A stretch of DNA of 33,684 bases from Ichthyophonus hoferi (taxonomy: Eukaryota; Opisthokonta; Ichthyosporea; Ichthyophonida; Ichthyophonidae), in assembly GCA_002751075.1 (NCBI GenBank), contig NAOQ01000283.1, forward strand, positions 32,997 to 66,680, read 5' to 3'. How positions within the stretch are numbered: position 1 is the first letter of the stretch; every line of letters starts with the position of its first letter. The translations under genes were made by a program, and so were the position numbers. The notes beneath the pieces were generated by a model, which saw only the letters and a program-made list of their open reading frames with translations, searched no databases and was not told where the DNA came from. Of the stretch, positions 1 to 10,500 are shown piece by piece.

Positions 1-22
1 TATATATATATATATATATATA
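1..22. repeat. (TA)n microsatellite
   Basis: A pure TA dinucleotide run from the window edge to the donor of UBLCP1 intron 7, overlapping the GTATATAT donor itself. Confidence 0.95.
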
Positions 23-23
23 C

Positions 24-95
24 CTTTGTAGTTAGGGTTATTCAAGACTCCTAGTTCTGCCATTTTCACTTCTACCCATTTCATACCTGTGGCAG
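24..95 (-). CDS. UBLCP1: UBLCP1 exon 7: SAT motif and helix
   Basis: 72 bp, phase 1-1. It starts CT GCC ACA GGT ATG after GCACAG and encodes [20 protein letters not shown] then PNYK. Ser-Ala-Thr is HAD motif II. The following intron begins with a (TA)n tract running to the window edge. Confidence 0.92.
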
Positions 96-3000
96 CTGTG
101 CAATAGTATGTTGTTATGTTAGTAAGTATACATGTGTACCCTTTTGCATTACACTAACAATACACGCTCTACTTAAGGCTAACTGGACCCGATTCAATTC
201 GATTCGATTTTAACAAGCCACAATAATAATTTCAAAGTATTTGAAAAACGTTTTATAAATTTTAATTTGTTTATCTGTCTCCCATTTTAGGATATATATG
301 CAATCCTAGTATCGAGTAGCTATTTGATGAGCTAATGAATATTTAAACCATGATTGTTATATTATAATTATATGGGGCTGGATTATTGGTTGAAACCATA
401 ACAAGGTTGTCGATTGGTCCAAGTCAATAGGATAACTATGACGCAATGATGAAGTAGTACTGCATGCTGCTTTGACCAATTATACGTTGGATTAAATTTA
501 AAGTAATTTTGAAATCTTTAAGAGATTGTGTTTATAGATATCTACATACATATAAAGATATACATTAAAAATATTAATTTATATAATAATAAACTGTTGA
601 CATCCATCCAATGATAGGAATACATTAAATCATAGCACAATATAATAAAATGCAATAGAACAGAATGAAATACAAAGCAATATAATATAATATAATAATA
701 ATAGAATAAAATAAAATGTAATACAGCATATATGTACAACCACAACCTTATAACTCTAAATTAGACAATAAACCATAACCCAACATAAGCTACAATATTT
801 TAAAATTAAAATATAATAAACATTTCATACGAAATGCCAAGCGGGTGTTAGTAAATACCTACACCATATTGCAATATCATAGTACTGGTATGCTGCCGTT
901 AAGAAATCATGTAGAAAAGGCCGCATAAGGTCGAGAGGGGACTCCGCTGATAGGTGCAAATCAAGATTATATTAGATCATGTGATTAAGGACGAATTATA
1001 GGATGATGTAGAAATAGAAAAAGAAATATATATATGGTAGTACAAGATTCATATGTTATGTTATGTTATGTTATGTTATGTTATGTTATGAGATTTTATG
1101 ATATTCAGTGTAATATGTAATAATTTAGAGATTATATTATAGTAATGTAAGATGTTTTAAAATTTCAGAATACTGAGTTATATTTCAAAGATATATATAT
1201 TATAAAAAATATTTGATTATTTGATTGGGAATGCAGATCATACCTATGTTTGTAAACAATAATTTTTTTATATTTAATTTAAAAGTAGATAAAGAAATTA
1301 CAAGAATAATTTAATCGAATACACAAATTATAAACGTATATGGATATGTATATATATTATATTATACTTATACTATACTATAATATACTATACTAGACTA
1401 TACTATATTATACTCCGCTCCACTATACCATTTAGTATTATATTATACTAGACTATACTACATTATATTATCCTATACAATACCAATATATATTATACCA
1501 CATTATGTTACACTATACTATACTACAATATACTATACCATACTATATTATATTATATCATATTATACTATACAATGTGATACTATACCATTATTATACT
1601 ACACTATAATATACTATACTATACTGTACTATATATGTATACTATATGTGCATTTATAAATGACCATTTTGGCACATAGACACGGGTGATATTTAACCGA
1701 TCATATCACAGCATTACCTATTGACCTATGGTCAAACAATGTGTAATCTACATCCAATACTAAGAGCTTTTTCCCGCTGCGTGGCTGATTAACAACCTGT
1801 GATTGGATAAGACAATGAGATAAAACTATATATATGTAGTAGTATAAATACTAAAATATATGGGTAGGAATGTAAATCATACTGTATATGGGAGATAACG
1901 TAAATAATACTATACATAGGTAGTAATAAAAATATTACTATATAAAGGGAGTAACATAAATATTACTATATATATAGGTAGTAGCATAAATAATACCATG
2001 TACAAAATAAGGTCTAATATATCTATGCCAATTGTCACACTAAATTTACCTTGAATTTGTAAGTCTCAACACGCTTTCTAATCTTAGCTAAGTTTATGTC
2101 TCTGTATCAATCAAAGGTCATGTTAGGACAAGAAGGTTAACATCACAGCATTGACATGATAATTTCGTTTTTAAAACGGAAAACAATAAAAGCCGAAGTG
2201 TATGTGATGGTTAAAGATTTTTAGGAATTAAATTTATATATATATATATGCATGTATATATACATAATATGGTACTATCATACATATTGTAATACATGCA
2301 TACAAACATATATATATATACATACTATCATACATACTATCATACACACATACATATACACATAATATTATACTGTCGTACATAAGCTATCATAATAAAA
2401 CATATCATATACTATCATATCATATACTATTATACCTATACCTTATAGCATACTAGCATAACATACCATACTATACCATAACATAACATACCTTACCATA
2501 ACATAACATACCATAACATACCATACCATACCATAACATAACATAACGTACCATAACATATCATAACATACTATACCATACCATAACATAACATAACGTA
2601 CCATAACATAACATACCATACCATACCATACCATAACATAACGTACCATAACATAACATAACATACCATGCCATATCATAACATAACATAACATACCATA
2701 ACATATCATAACATACCATATCATACCATAACATAACATAATGTACCATAGCATATCATATCATACCATACCATACCATAACATAACGTACCATAACATA
2801 TCATAACATATCATAATATACCATACCATAGCATACTATAATACAAAATGTAACATATTTTAATATACTTTTCCCACCTATCTTTCACGGCTATTTGTTC
2901 TTCGCACCAATCAAGGTCATTCAATACATCATTATCATCGAATCCCTGTACGACAATAAAACCATATTATTACTCCTATTGGTTTTCATATATAAATACT

Positions 3001-3102
3001 ATATTGAAATACAAGCTTTTCCTGTAGCTTGCACTTAATACGGTATTTTAGTGATTGACATATCATTTATTAATGGATTCATTATTTGCCTATGAATAGA
3101 AC

Positions 3103-3137
<35 letters not shown>

Positions 3138-4125
3138 TCAATAATAGTAACATTAGTTCATTTTAATTATTAGTTTTTTTTAATGCCTACCAGTAGACCA
3201 ATTGCGCCAAGTAAACAATTAGTTTAAACGAGGGAAGCTCAAATCTAAGCCAGTGTAAATATATAGTATAATATAATGTAATGTAATATAATATACCACA
3301 AACAACATAATATAATATAGCAGAGTGTCCTATCATAATTCTTCTTCATATCAGTCCTAATAACACCCCACTACATTATAGCAATCCTGTCTATACCTAT
3401 TATTTCTATTATATCTATTATATCTACTATATCTACTATATCTACTATACCTATTATATCTACTATATCTACTGTATCTATTATATCTATCATATCTACT
3501 GTATCTAATATACCTACTATACCTACTAGATCTAGTAACCCCAATACCTACCTCTGGAACATCCTCTACTATCAACTCTTCCCTTGTACCCATCATCATT
3601 ACGCGTTGTCCTTGTTTCAGACCTAGGTCGCGAAGCTTAATGTTTTCGCCTGGGACTTTCCCTATTTATAAATTTGTAAATTTAGAGTGAAATAAGTGAA
3701 ATAAGTGAAATAAGTGAAATAAGTGAAATAAGTATAAATATTGGTGTTGCTAGGGTTTATGTGTGTGGAAAGAAAAATAATATATGTATTTATGGTAGTA
3801 AGTAAGTAATTAGGTATGTATGTATAAGCATCCATGTGCGTACAGTGTGTATATATATATTATTGTATACCATCAGCAGTATATATATATATATATATAG
3901 AAGAAATATATAAATAACAAAGAAATATAATAAAAAAATGAGAGAAAGAATAAAATAAAGGTGTATAGAACATTACAGTTAGTATATATGCGTACATTCA
4001 TACTATCGTGTATATATACTATCATAGATACATACTATAATACTACTGCATATAATATCATACCATCCATCATACCTGTGAAATCATAAATGTACATGCA
4101 CGTACATGCATATTCAGTAAGAGAT

Positions 4126-4167
<42 letters not shown>

Positions 4168-4365
4168 AGAGAGAGAAAGAAAGAGAAAGAAATACTAAAT
4201 ACCTTTATATTTCAAGCCCAATAGTTTCTGTCTATTAATTTTAACGCCTGTTTTCTCTTCGATATTTAATTTTAGTTGCTGTACAGTATTTTCAAATGGC
4301 ATGGTAATGTTATATTCTGTCCCTGCCCATTTTATAGAGAGCATTATTTGTTTTTCTTCCGCCAT
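24..4365 (-). CDS. UBLCP1: UBLCP1, ubiquitin-like domain-containing CTD phosphatase 1 (3' partial)
   Basis: Seven exons in order: 4365-4203, 3661-3552, 2945-2878, 2101-2050, 1796-1718, 946-863, 95-24. They join in phase into 209 codons, and the gene continues past base 1. The family protein is a nuclear HAD-type phosphatase that acts on proteasome subunit Rpt1 and can dephosphorylate the RNA polymerase II CTD. Visible here are an N-terminal ubiquitin-like domain (about residues 7-80, with [12 protein letters not shown] and [11 protein letters not shown]), a helical linker ([12 protein letters not shown]), and the phosphatase start [15 protein letters not shown] with the DxDxT nucleophile motif, then IWSATGMKW. 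These segments match what I remember of the human protein at the same spacing. The remaining catalytic Asp motif and C-terminus lie outside. Confidence 0.95.
863..946 (-). CDS. UBLCP1: UBLCP1 exon 6: phosphatase core
   Basis: 84 bp, phase 1-1: [20 protein letters not shown] then QYYDIAIW. It matches the family's 'ELMRPYLHEFLTxAYxxYDIVIW'. The donor is TGGT|GTAGGT (GT at 862-861), which leaves one T to complete Ser of the SAT motif with the next exon. Confidence 0.92.
1053..1090. repeat. (TTATG)n pentamer array
   Basis: About seven clean TTATG units in UBLCP1 intron 5. The reverse complement is CATAA, the same unit as the larger array at 2401-2842, in opposite orientation. Confidence 0.95.
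1352..1632. repeat. Degenerate TATAC/TATTA pentamer array
   Basis: Roughly 280 bp of imperfect 5-bp units (TATAC, TATAT, TATTA), with a few interruptions, in UBLCP1 intron 5 a short distance downstream of exon 5. Confidence 0.85.
1718..1796 (-). CDS. UBLCP1: UBLCP1 exon 5: catalytic DxDxT motif
   Basis: 79 bp, phase 0 in, phase 1 out: [20 protein letters not shown] then FDHRSI. The first Asp of DVDYT is the nucleophile of HAD/FCP-type phosphatases and is intact. Acceptor CACAG at 1798-1797, donor GTAATG from 1717; an alternative GT 7 bases upstream would break the frame to exon 6. Confidence 0.93.
2050..2945 (-). CDS. UBLCP1: UBLCP1 exons 3 and 4: acidic/helical linker
   Basis: Exon 3 (2945-2878, phase 0 to 2) encodes [20 protein letters not shown]. 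Exon 4 (2101-2050, phase 2 to 0) encodes [18 protein letters not shown]. Both are too short to stand out as ORFs but match the acidic segment and basic helix that precede the phosphatase domain in the family. Donors are GTGGGA (from 2877) and GTAAAT (from 2049). The intron between them holds the largest pentamer array. Confidence 0.88.
2401..2842. repeat. Degenerate CATAA/CATAC pentamer array
   Basis: About 440 bp of 5-bp units mixing CATAA, CATAC, CGTAC and CATAT in UBLCP1 intron 3, ending about 35 bases from the exon 3 donor. Being a multiple of neither two nor three, it opens long spurious minus-strand ORFs rich in Met, Tyr, Cys and Val. Confidence 0.93.
3103..3136. repeat. (TAA)n microsatellite
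   Basis: About eleven TAA units in UBLCP1 intron 2. Confidence 0.95.
3391..3535. repeat. 9-bp TATCTACTA-type tandem array
   Basis: About sixteen imperfect 9-bp units (TATCTACTA, TATCTATTA, TACCTACTA) in intron 2, stopping about 16 bases from the exon 2 donor. It creates a spurious Arg/Tyr-rich ORF that runs on from exon 2. Confidence 0.9.
3552..3661 (-). CDS. UBLCP1: UBLCP1 exon 2: second half of UBL
   Basis: 110 bp, phase 1 in, phase 0 out. It encodes [20 protein letters not shown] followed by [25 protein letters not shown] is the family's signature end of the ubiquitin-like domain. Acceptor AATAG at 3663-3662, donor GTAGGT from 3551. Short tandem arrays lie within about 25 bases on both sides. 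Confidence 0.93.
3687..3733. repeat. 9-bp GTGAAATAA tandem array
   Basis: Five near-perfect 9-bp units in intron 1, about 25 bases from the exon 2 acceptor. Confidence 0.95.
4120..4190. repeat. (GA)n purine tract
   Basis: GA-rich run with GAAA interruptions. On the sense (minus) strand it is a CT-rich pyrimidine tract starting about 12 bases after the exon 1 donor of UBLCP1. Confidence 0.95.
4203..4365 (-). CDS. UBLCP1: UBLCP1 exon 1: start codon and first half of UBL
   Basis: The start is ATG 4365-4363 (ATTATGG, A at -3 and G at +4). It encodes [20 protein letters not shown] and ends ...[11 protein letters not shown] in phase 1 at GTATTT (from 4202). The upstream region shows no in-frame extension that resembles the family. 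A pyrimidine tract (sense strand) begins about a dozen bases into intron 1. Confidence 0.93.
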
Positions 4366-4370
4366 AATGG
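4355..4370 (-). promoter_or_regulatory. YY1/ETS-like motif over the UBLCP1 start codon
   Basis: The start codon sits in AAGCCATTATGGCGGAAG on the minus strand. ATGGCGG matches the core of the YY1 element often found at housekeeping-gene 5' ends, and GCGGAAG is ETS-like. The bases are also coding, so motif status is inference. Confidence 0.35.
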
Positions 4371-7267
4371 CTTTTTAGTTGATGTCGATTAAAGCAAAGT
4401 AAAATAATTGTGTATTGATACATATATATATATTTATGTACGTATATATGTTTATATGTATGTAAAAAAAAAAAGTCAAAACAGGAAATTCTGTGTCTAT
4501 TTATGTGAGTGTTTATGCTTGTATAGTGTATAATAATTATTATTATTATCAAATAAGTATATAGAGGTTTGTTTACATTAGTAAGTATTTCGAACTATTA
4601 GCATTATTGTAATCTTGAAGTTTTGTGCCATTAACTTTGATCACAAGCATTGATTGGTAAACATCTATGAATGATAGATTAATAAAGAATGTTGGTGTTT
4701 AGTTAATTGGTCATAAATCGGGGATGTTGCGATCAAATATGTTATATATAGTTAAAAGAATAACTTTCATTACTTATCACTAATCAATAATATATTGTAT
4801 TATTGTATTACTATCATAGGTATTACTAATATTTAGGGCTGGGTTGTTACAATTAAATAATATGTGAAACAAGAACTAGTAAATAGTGTTAGCAACTAAA
4901 TGGAAGATATTAAAGATAGTGGCGGGTATTTTGTATCAATGATAAAATTGCTATGGATCTATTGGTTTATGTAAGCGAACGTCTAATTAATCTAGCATTC
5001 AATTCGATTAGTTTTAAAGGAATTAAGTGTCTTTGATTTATTCAGATATTACTTTCAAACCATTCCATCATCAGTAAAACATTTCATCAGTACTCCTCTA
5101 GTTGATTGCTAATTAGTTATCATGAGCTTATTGTTTAATGGTGACTGATTCTAATAGTAATTAATTTCAAGAGTTATTTGGTCTAGAATCGACCTCTTGA
5201 AATTTGAATTATAATGGTGAACTTAATTTATTGGTCAAGGTCGTAGTTGACTAAATATAATTTTGATCCAAGCGTCAATGTAATTGTATTAACGGATAAC
5301 ATATGATCCTTGTATCCAATCACTATTAATGCTAAATCAGTGGAAGTTATATCTAATCCAATATGGCAGGTAGCTAGAGTTAAGGGGTTATCTTGTTATA
5401 TTAAAAGTGTAAATAACTTGGCCACATATCGCACTTATATGAGTGCGAACTATTATCTATTTAGGATTATATGTATGATTTGATTGGGTATCAGGATTAA
5501 AAGTGTGATGTAATTGTTAAGAGTTAATCATGATTATGAATGTGATTTCATTGGCCCCGTCAGTTATATAGGCCAGTTGACTGAGCATATATCATGCTTC
5601 TTGTGCATGATAGATGCCCGTAAATCCAAACATTCGAGCGGTGTCTAGAGTGTGAAGCTTTGGAGAGTGAATATATTGCCACATGTAGGGTTGTTTGAAA
5701 ATGTACTTCCTAAGAGTACAACATATAGTTTTTGCATTGGTTCTTCAACAAAACAAAAATCCCAGTTTAATATTTTTTGAAACTACCTTAAAAGGACCTG
5801 CAAAAATCTGTAGTCGATGTTAATTACCTGTCCTCAGGCTTGGAGTCTCCAATTAGGAGTTGTATAGGAGTATCTTCCAAGGCTAACAATAGAGGCAGCT
5901 CTTAGTTCTGATCCCCTTTCAATAAAACAAATGAGACGAATAGGATGTAAAAGAAGGCGGATGTGTTGGCTACATCTTTATCCGTCTATAGTGGTTATAT
6001 ATATATAGGAAACCTCTTATATCTTACCAGGTCGACTTATGTCTATCTTTCAAAAAAAATACTACTCTCTTAATTAGTGCCGAGCCAATCCTTGCGAGGT
6101 TCCTAAACTTCACGGTGGTAGACCGGGTTTTATTAGTAAGTTATTTAGTGTTCTTGAAAATTATATCCAACCATTGGCTGCTACATAATGTTGACCATTT
6201 TATTGGTCATCGCATTTTATGATATTTCATGCCTTTGATAAATTATATATAATATCTCATTGTTAAACTGGGAATGGCTTTAACATAGATCGAGATCTTG
6301 ATATTACAATCATACTGAATAAATATTAACAGCCAAATATAATATCATTTTCTAACATAGGATAAACTCATGTACTGCTTATTTTTAATTTAAAATGCCT
6401 ATCCACCAACTGGCGTTGGGATGTAAAGCGTTAGCATCTTTTCTATTATTTCGAACTACTCACCTCTTACAATGATGAGGACCTATTAGCTCACAGTCTA
6501 TTCCTATTGGTTATGCTGAAAATTTAAATTAAACTTAGCCCACTCCTATTGGTATAAGCCTTACCGTATTACAAAAGCTAATAATAGCATCTCTGTATTA
6601 CTATAATTATAATATTATATTTGTTCTATATATATTCAAATTAAATATAGGGTCCAGAAAGAAAGAAGAAATACGTTTTTAAAAGTCCTTCATCATAATC
6701 ACCAGCCAATTATTTCGAATGAATAATGCTAAAACATTACCTAAGTAACCTGAAGTATATTTTTCACAATTTCCACTGGAGCTAGTCACTAAGTAGATTG
6801 CTAGGATCGTATCCTATAGCTGTATATGTTGCTACATTAAAATGATGTATTGTCATTATCAGAGGTCACGTCATTCATAAGTACTTATACAGGGTCCCAA
6901 TTAAGTCATATGTATACTTATATTAGGACAAGTCCCTTAAAGATTGTGCATACTATAGTAGAGGTGAGTTTTTCCTTTTGACATGTTACAAAAGCTTACT
7001 AATAACAGCGACTATTAGAGTGCACAACATAATGAGATTATTGTTGCATGTCGAGTGCATCTGATTATATAAGACAATGTATTAGGATAGTGACCTTTGA
7101 AGCTACAGATTTATTGACTAAAATGGTAAATAAACATAATATTTCATTTTATATGTCCAATTACCTCAGTATTTAGTTAACTGTTTCGACATGCCCAGTT
7201 TAACTCTAGCACGCCAATACAAAATTGTAATTGTATCTAAACTCGAACTATCACATATTACATACAT
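4366..7267. other. Intergenic region between the two genes
   Basis: About 2.9 kb separate the start codon of UBLCP1 from the stop of the large gene. It should contain the UBLCP1 promoter and 5'UTR and the large gene's 3'UTR. I see no ORF with family resemblance, no tRNA and no clear inverted-repeat element. A block near 5570-6140 looks less AT-rich than its surroundings but shows nothing I can name. ATTGG/CCAAT pentamers recur throughout. Confidence 0.6.
7110..7115 (-). terminator. Candidate poly(A) signal AATAAA
   Basis: A minus-strand AATAAA lies about 150 bases past the stop of the large gene, a sensible 3'UTR distance. In DNA this AT-rich the hexamer is common by chance. Confidence 0.4.
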
Positions 7268-7596
7268 TCAAAACAAATACAGTAGCAGTCCAGCTGCTAT
7301 ACCCAAACTAGTCATAATACCAATCTCTACTCTAACACATCCACTGTGTAGAAGTATTTCTAACGGTTCAGTTTCATCCTCAAATTCAGAATTACCAAAG
7401 AGTGGTGTATCACCAGATAACCAACTATCATTTGACTCACTTTCATGGATTGGCATATTAAAGCCGGCCCTTTGCAACAGATCCTGTTCACTATATATCT
7501 CCCCAGGAATGTTGTAGTTGTTGCTGCCAATGTCGTTTTCTTCTTCTTCCTTTTGTAATGACATGTCTAAGAGTTGTGAGCCCAGGCTTTTTAATT
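7268..7596 (-). CDS. Terminal exon: acidic tail and hydrophobic C-terminus
   Basis: The last coding exon (329 bp, phase 1 in) ends at TGA 7270-7268. It encodes an acidic, Cys-poor tail (LQKEEEENDIGSNN; SEFEDETEPLEI), then SGCVRVE and a hydrophobic run IGIMTSLGIAAGLLLYLF that ends exactly at the stop. A small-residue site, a short spacer and a terminal hydrophobic segment with no cytoplasmic tail is the usual layout of a GPI-attachment signal. A single transmembrane helix without tail is the alternative. Acceptor TTTCAG at 7598-7597. Confidence 0.8.
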
Positions 7597-10500
7597 CTGA
7601 AATTGACGAATAAAGGTAAGTGAATATGGTCAATGTCAAGCAGATATACAGATTTGTCTTTTTCTTTTTTTTTCTTTTTCTTTTTCTTGAAATGAATAAA
7701 GGGAGTTTACTCCACAGATTATTAAACCAAAAGCTACAAATAATTTTTTTTATTTCAATAAAATTTAAAACTATTTTAATTCAAAAAGAAACCTTAATGC
7801 AACTATATAATGGGAAAGTATAGGGGTAGAAAAATGTGAGTCCTTTGTAATATACATAGTTAATTTCAAAAACAAAATTTAGTAGTTTTAATGTTCATTT
7901 ATGTTTTTTTATACTTATTGGATATCTTTTTGAAAAATATTTTTTTCAACAGTTGTGTCTATCAAGCGACATGCTCGTGTTTATCCAAAAATAGCATAAA
8001 CGACAATGTATGCAAATATACATAACCGTTATTTGTTAAGACAAACGTCTTACAGATGTGTGTAAAGGTAAAGTCAAGTAAGGGCAATGAATGATGTTCC
8101 AGCAAATACTAATGCTCTTAATTCTTCAATCTTTTGATTACCACCCTTTTTATAGATGTTACAATACCATATTCCTGGTTTTTTTTATTAACCCTGCAAA
8201 CAATATGATGTTTTTACCAGATATATTAGCATAAATTTATAAGTATATATGCGCTCACAATGCCCAAATAGAAGAAGATATGGGAATCAGGTTTGATAGT
8301 TTGTTTTTAAAATACTTTCTTTAGATAGCCTCTTAGATCACGCCTAATGTTTGTTTGTGTGCTTTTTCTTTTTGGTTATTTACAGCTAGCATTTATGCCA
8401 CATGAGAACAAGATAAATGTGTAGAGCAATATATCATGTGTTAATATAATAGGACATAATATAATATAATAGGATATAACAAGATATCATACTACCAAGC
8501 ATTATTTGAAAATGTTAAGAAATAATATACAATTAGAAAGAAACCTAATGTCAATTAAGATATAATTATCTATTTTAAAGCAGTTATTTAGATTGGAGGA
8601 GGAAACCCTAGCTTACAAGTAGACTTTTTAAAAAAGATTATCATAGCATATCGTAAGTAGTCATAGCAATCTATAGTTTGTAATGCAAATATATAAATTT
8701 TCTCATATTTTTATTATATTTTAAAGAATAGTTTACCCTTCCCACTCCGCCGTACTACCCAGGGCAATCGGTTGGTGCCCAATTTGGTTTGATATTAGAG
8801 GGGTAAAGCTCATTCTCTTTAAAACATCAATTTGTTTATTTTATTTTTTGTAAAACGTTTTTTGAACACCAATTTTCATCTATCTTAACTTATATTTACA
8901 AGAAAAATTTAAGTTATTAAAAATATAAGTAAAAATGTATGTTCATTATTCCTGTAAAACTTTTCCGACGTTTCAAATTCAAACTTAGTCAGTTCCTTTT
9001 GCACTATTGGTTTTGATTATGTTAATGAGAGATAGGGAAAGTAGCAAACATTTATATGCACTTACTTGGATAGCATTCCACTCGGGTATTATTTACGTCA
9101 GTGCATAGTCTACCACTTTTAGTTGAACAATAACGTTCACGAGTATTATTTGTACACTTTGAGTACAACAAAACCCGCTTTATGTTTAGTTTTTCAATCA
9201 TTTCTCTCCATGATTTAGGATACGGGTTTATAGATCCAGTAGATCGACCTGCAATAATGGATATGGCAGCCTGTTCTATATCAGTTTTAATTATTTCTAT
9301 TGCTGTATCACATAAATGCATCGTATATTGGGTACAATTGCTCATCGTCGCAAATCCTTTTAATTGACACGATGCATTCCGTGCCGTAAGGTAATGATTG
9401 AATTCTGCTATAAAATTAGTATCGTCGCGTTGATCACATGTTATATCTTGTGTGATTTCCACGTTGGGTAGCTTACATACACTGGTAGGAGTCATTATAC
9501 ACTGGTCGAATGAGGGGTTTTTCTTGTAACAATTGCTGCAGTCTGTACTTATGTGATATATATATTTGTTGAATATTATATGTAGGGGGTTGTATGCAAA
9601 TGTGAATTGACATTTATGTATATTTAGCCAAAGTGAGCTATATGTGTATTTATACATATACGTAGTGTACTATATTTTTCTGTAGTACAGAAGATTACCA
9701 TAGTTTACAATTATGCTAGACAAAAAGGTTAGAAATGAAACAATACAACTTGTATTTTAGTACATGCTTCATTCTTTTTAAGTGTTACCATTCGTAGTTC
9801 CGGCTTTTTTAAAAGTAAAAATTGCAACTAATTAGTGATAAAATAGCATTTATGTTTTGTTACAGTCAACTGAATTGATATACAACTTTTATATAAATAT
9901 TTATACAATTAATTAATATCTGGTGGCATGCTTTAACCTATGATGTTTTTCCGTTGAAATCAAAAGCAGTAGAAGACAAGATCCAACGGTTTTTAACATA
10001 GAACAATTGGACAGTAAAGTAATATATTATAGATAGATAAAAGACACAAAACACTAGTAACTGAAAGGCCCTCGTATATAGACTGATTGATTAATTAAAA
10101 TTTTATGCCCAGTAATTAACTGTTACTGCATAATATGAGGGACAAAGAATTAACTTACGAGTGCAAACAACACTAAAAGGTCGAGCCAAATCATCCAAAT
10201 AGAAATCATCCTCACAAAGTGTACATTGGACAGTGGAGCCCGAGCAAATGATATCTCCGGTACAATACGGTATAATAGCACAAGCCGTAGTAGTTGGTTT
10301 TACTGTAGATGTTTTATCTATTACAAAGGTGGCAGCCATTGTTGAATTTAATTTCTCCACGGGGGCATTTTTTGCTGTGGATGTTTTATCTATTACAAAG
10401 GTTGCAGCTATTGTTGAATTTAATTTTACCACGGAGGCATTTTTTGTTGTGGATGTTTTATCTATTACAAAGGTTGCAACCATTGTTGAATTTAATTTCT

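Noticed and set aside
2443-2754. Minus-strand frames of 103 and 62 codons rich in Met/Tyr/Cys/Val
   Set aside because: Generated by the CATAA/CATAC pentamer array; no coding signature.
3357-3535. Arg/Tyr-rich extension of UBLCP1 exon 2
   Set aside because: Read-through past the GTAGGT donor into a 9-bp intronic array; only the MMMGTREEL part is exon.
5570-6140. Less AT-rich intergenic block, possibly a decayed mobile element
   Set aside because: No terminal repeats, target duplication or recognisable protein motif found by eye.
7191-7517. 108-codon plus-strand frame
   Set aside because: Antisense to the terminal exon of the large gene, with no family resemblance.
8050-8190. Short minus-strand open stretch (KKGGNQKIEELRALVF) in the last intron
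   Set aside because: About 30 codons without matching splice phase to either neighbour; within chance expectation.
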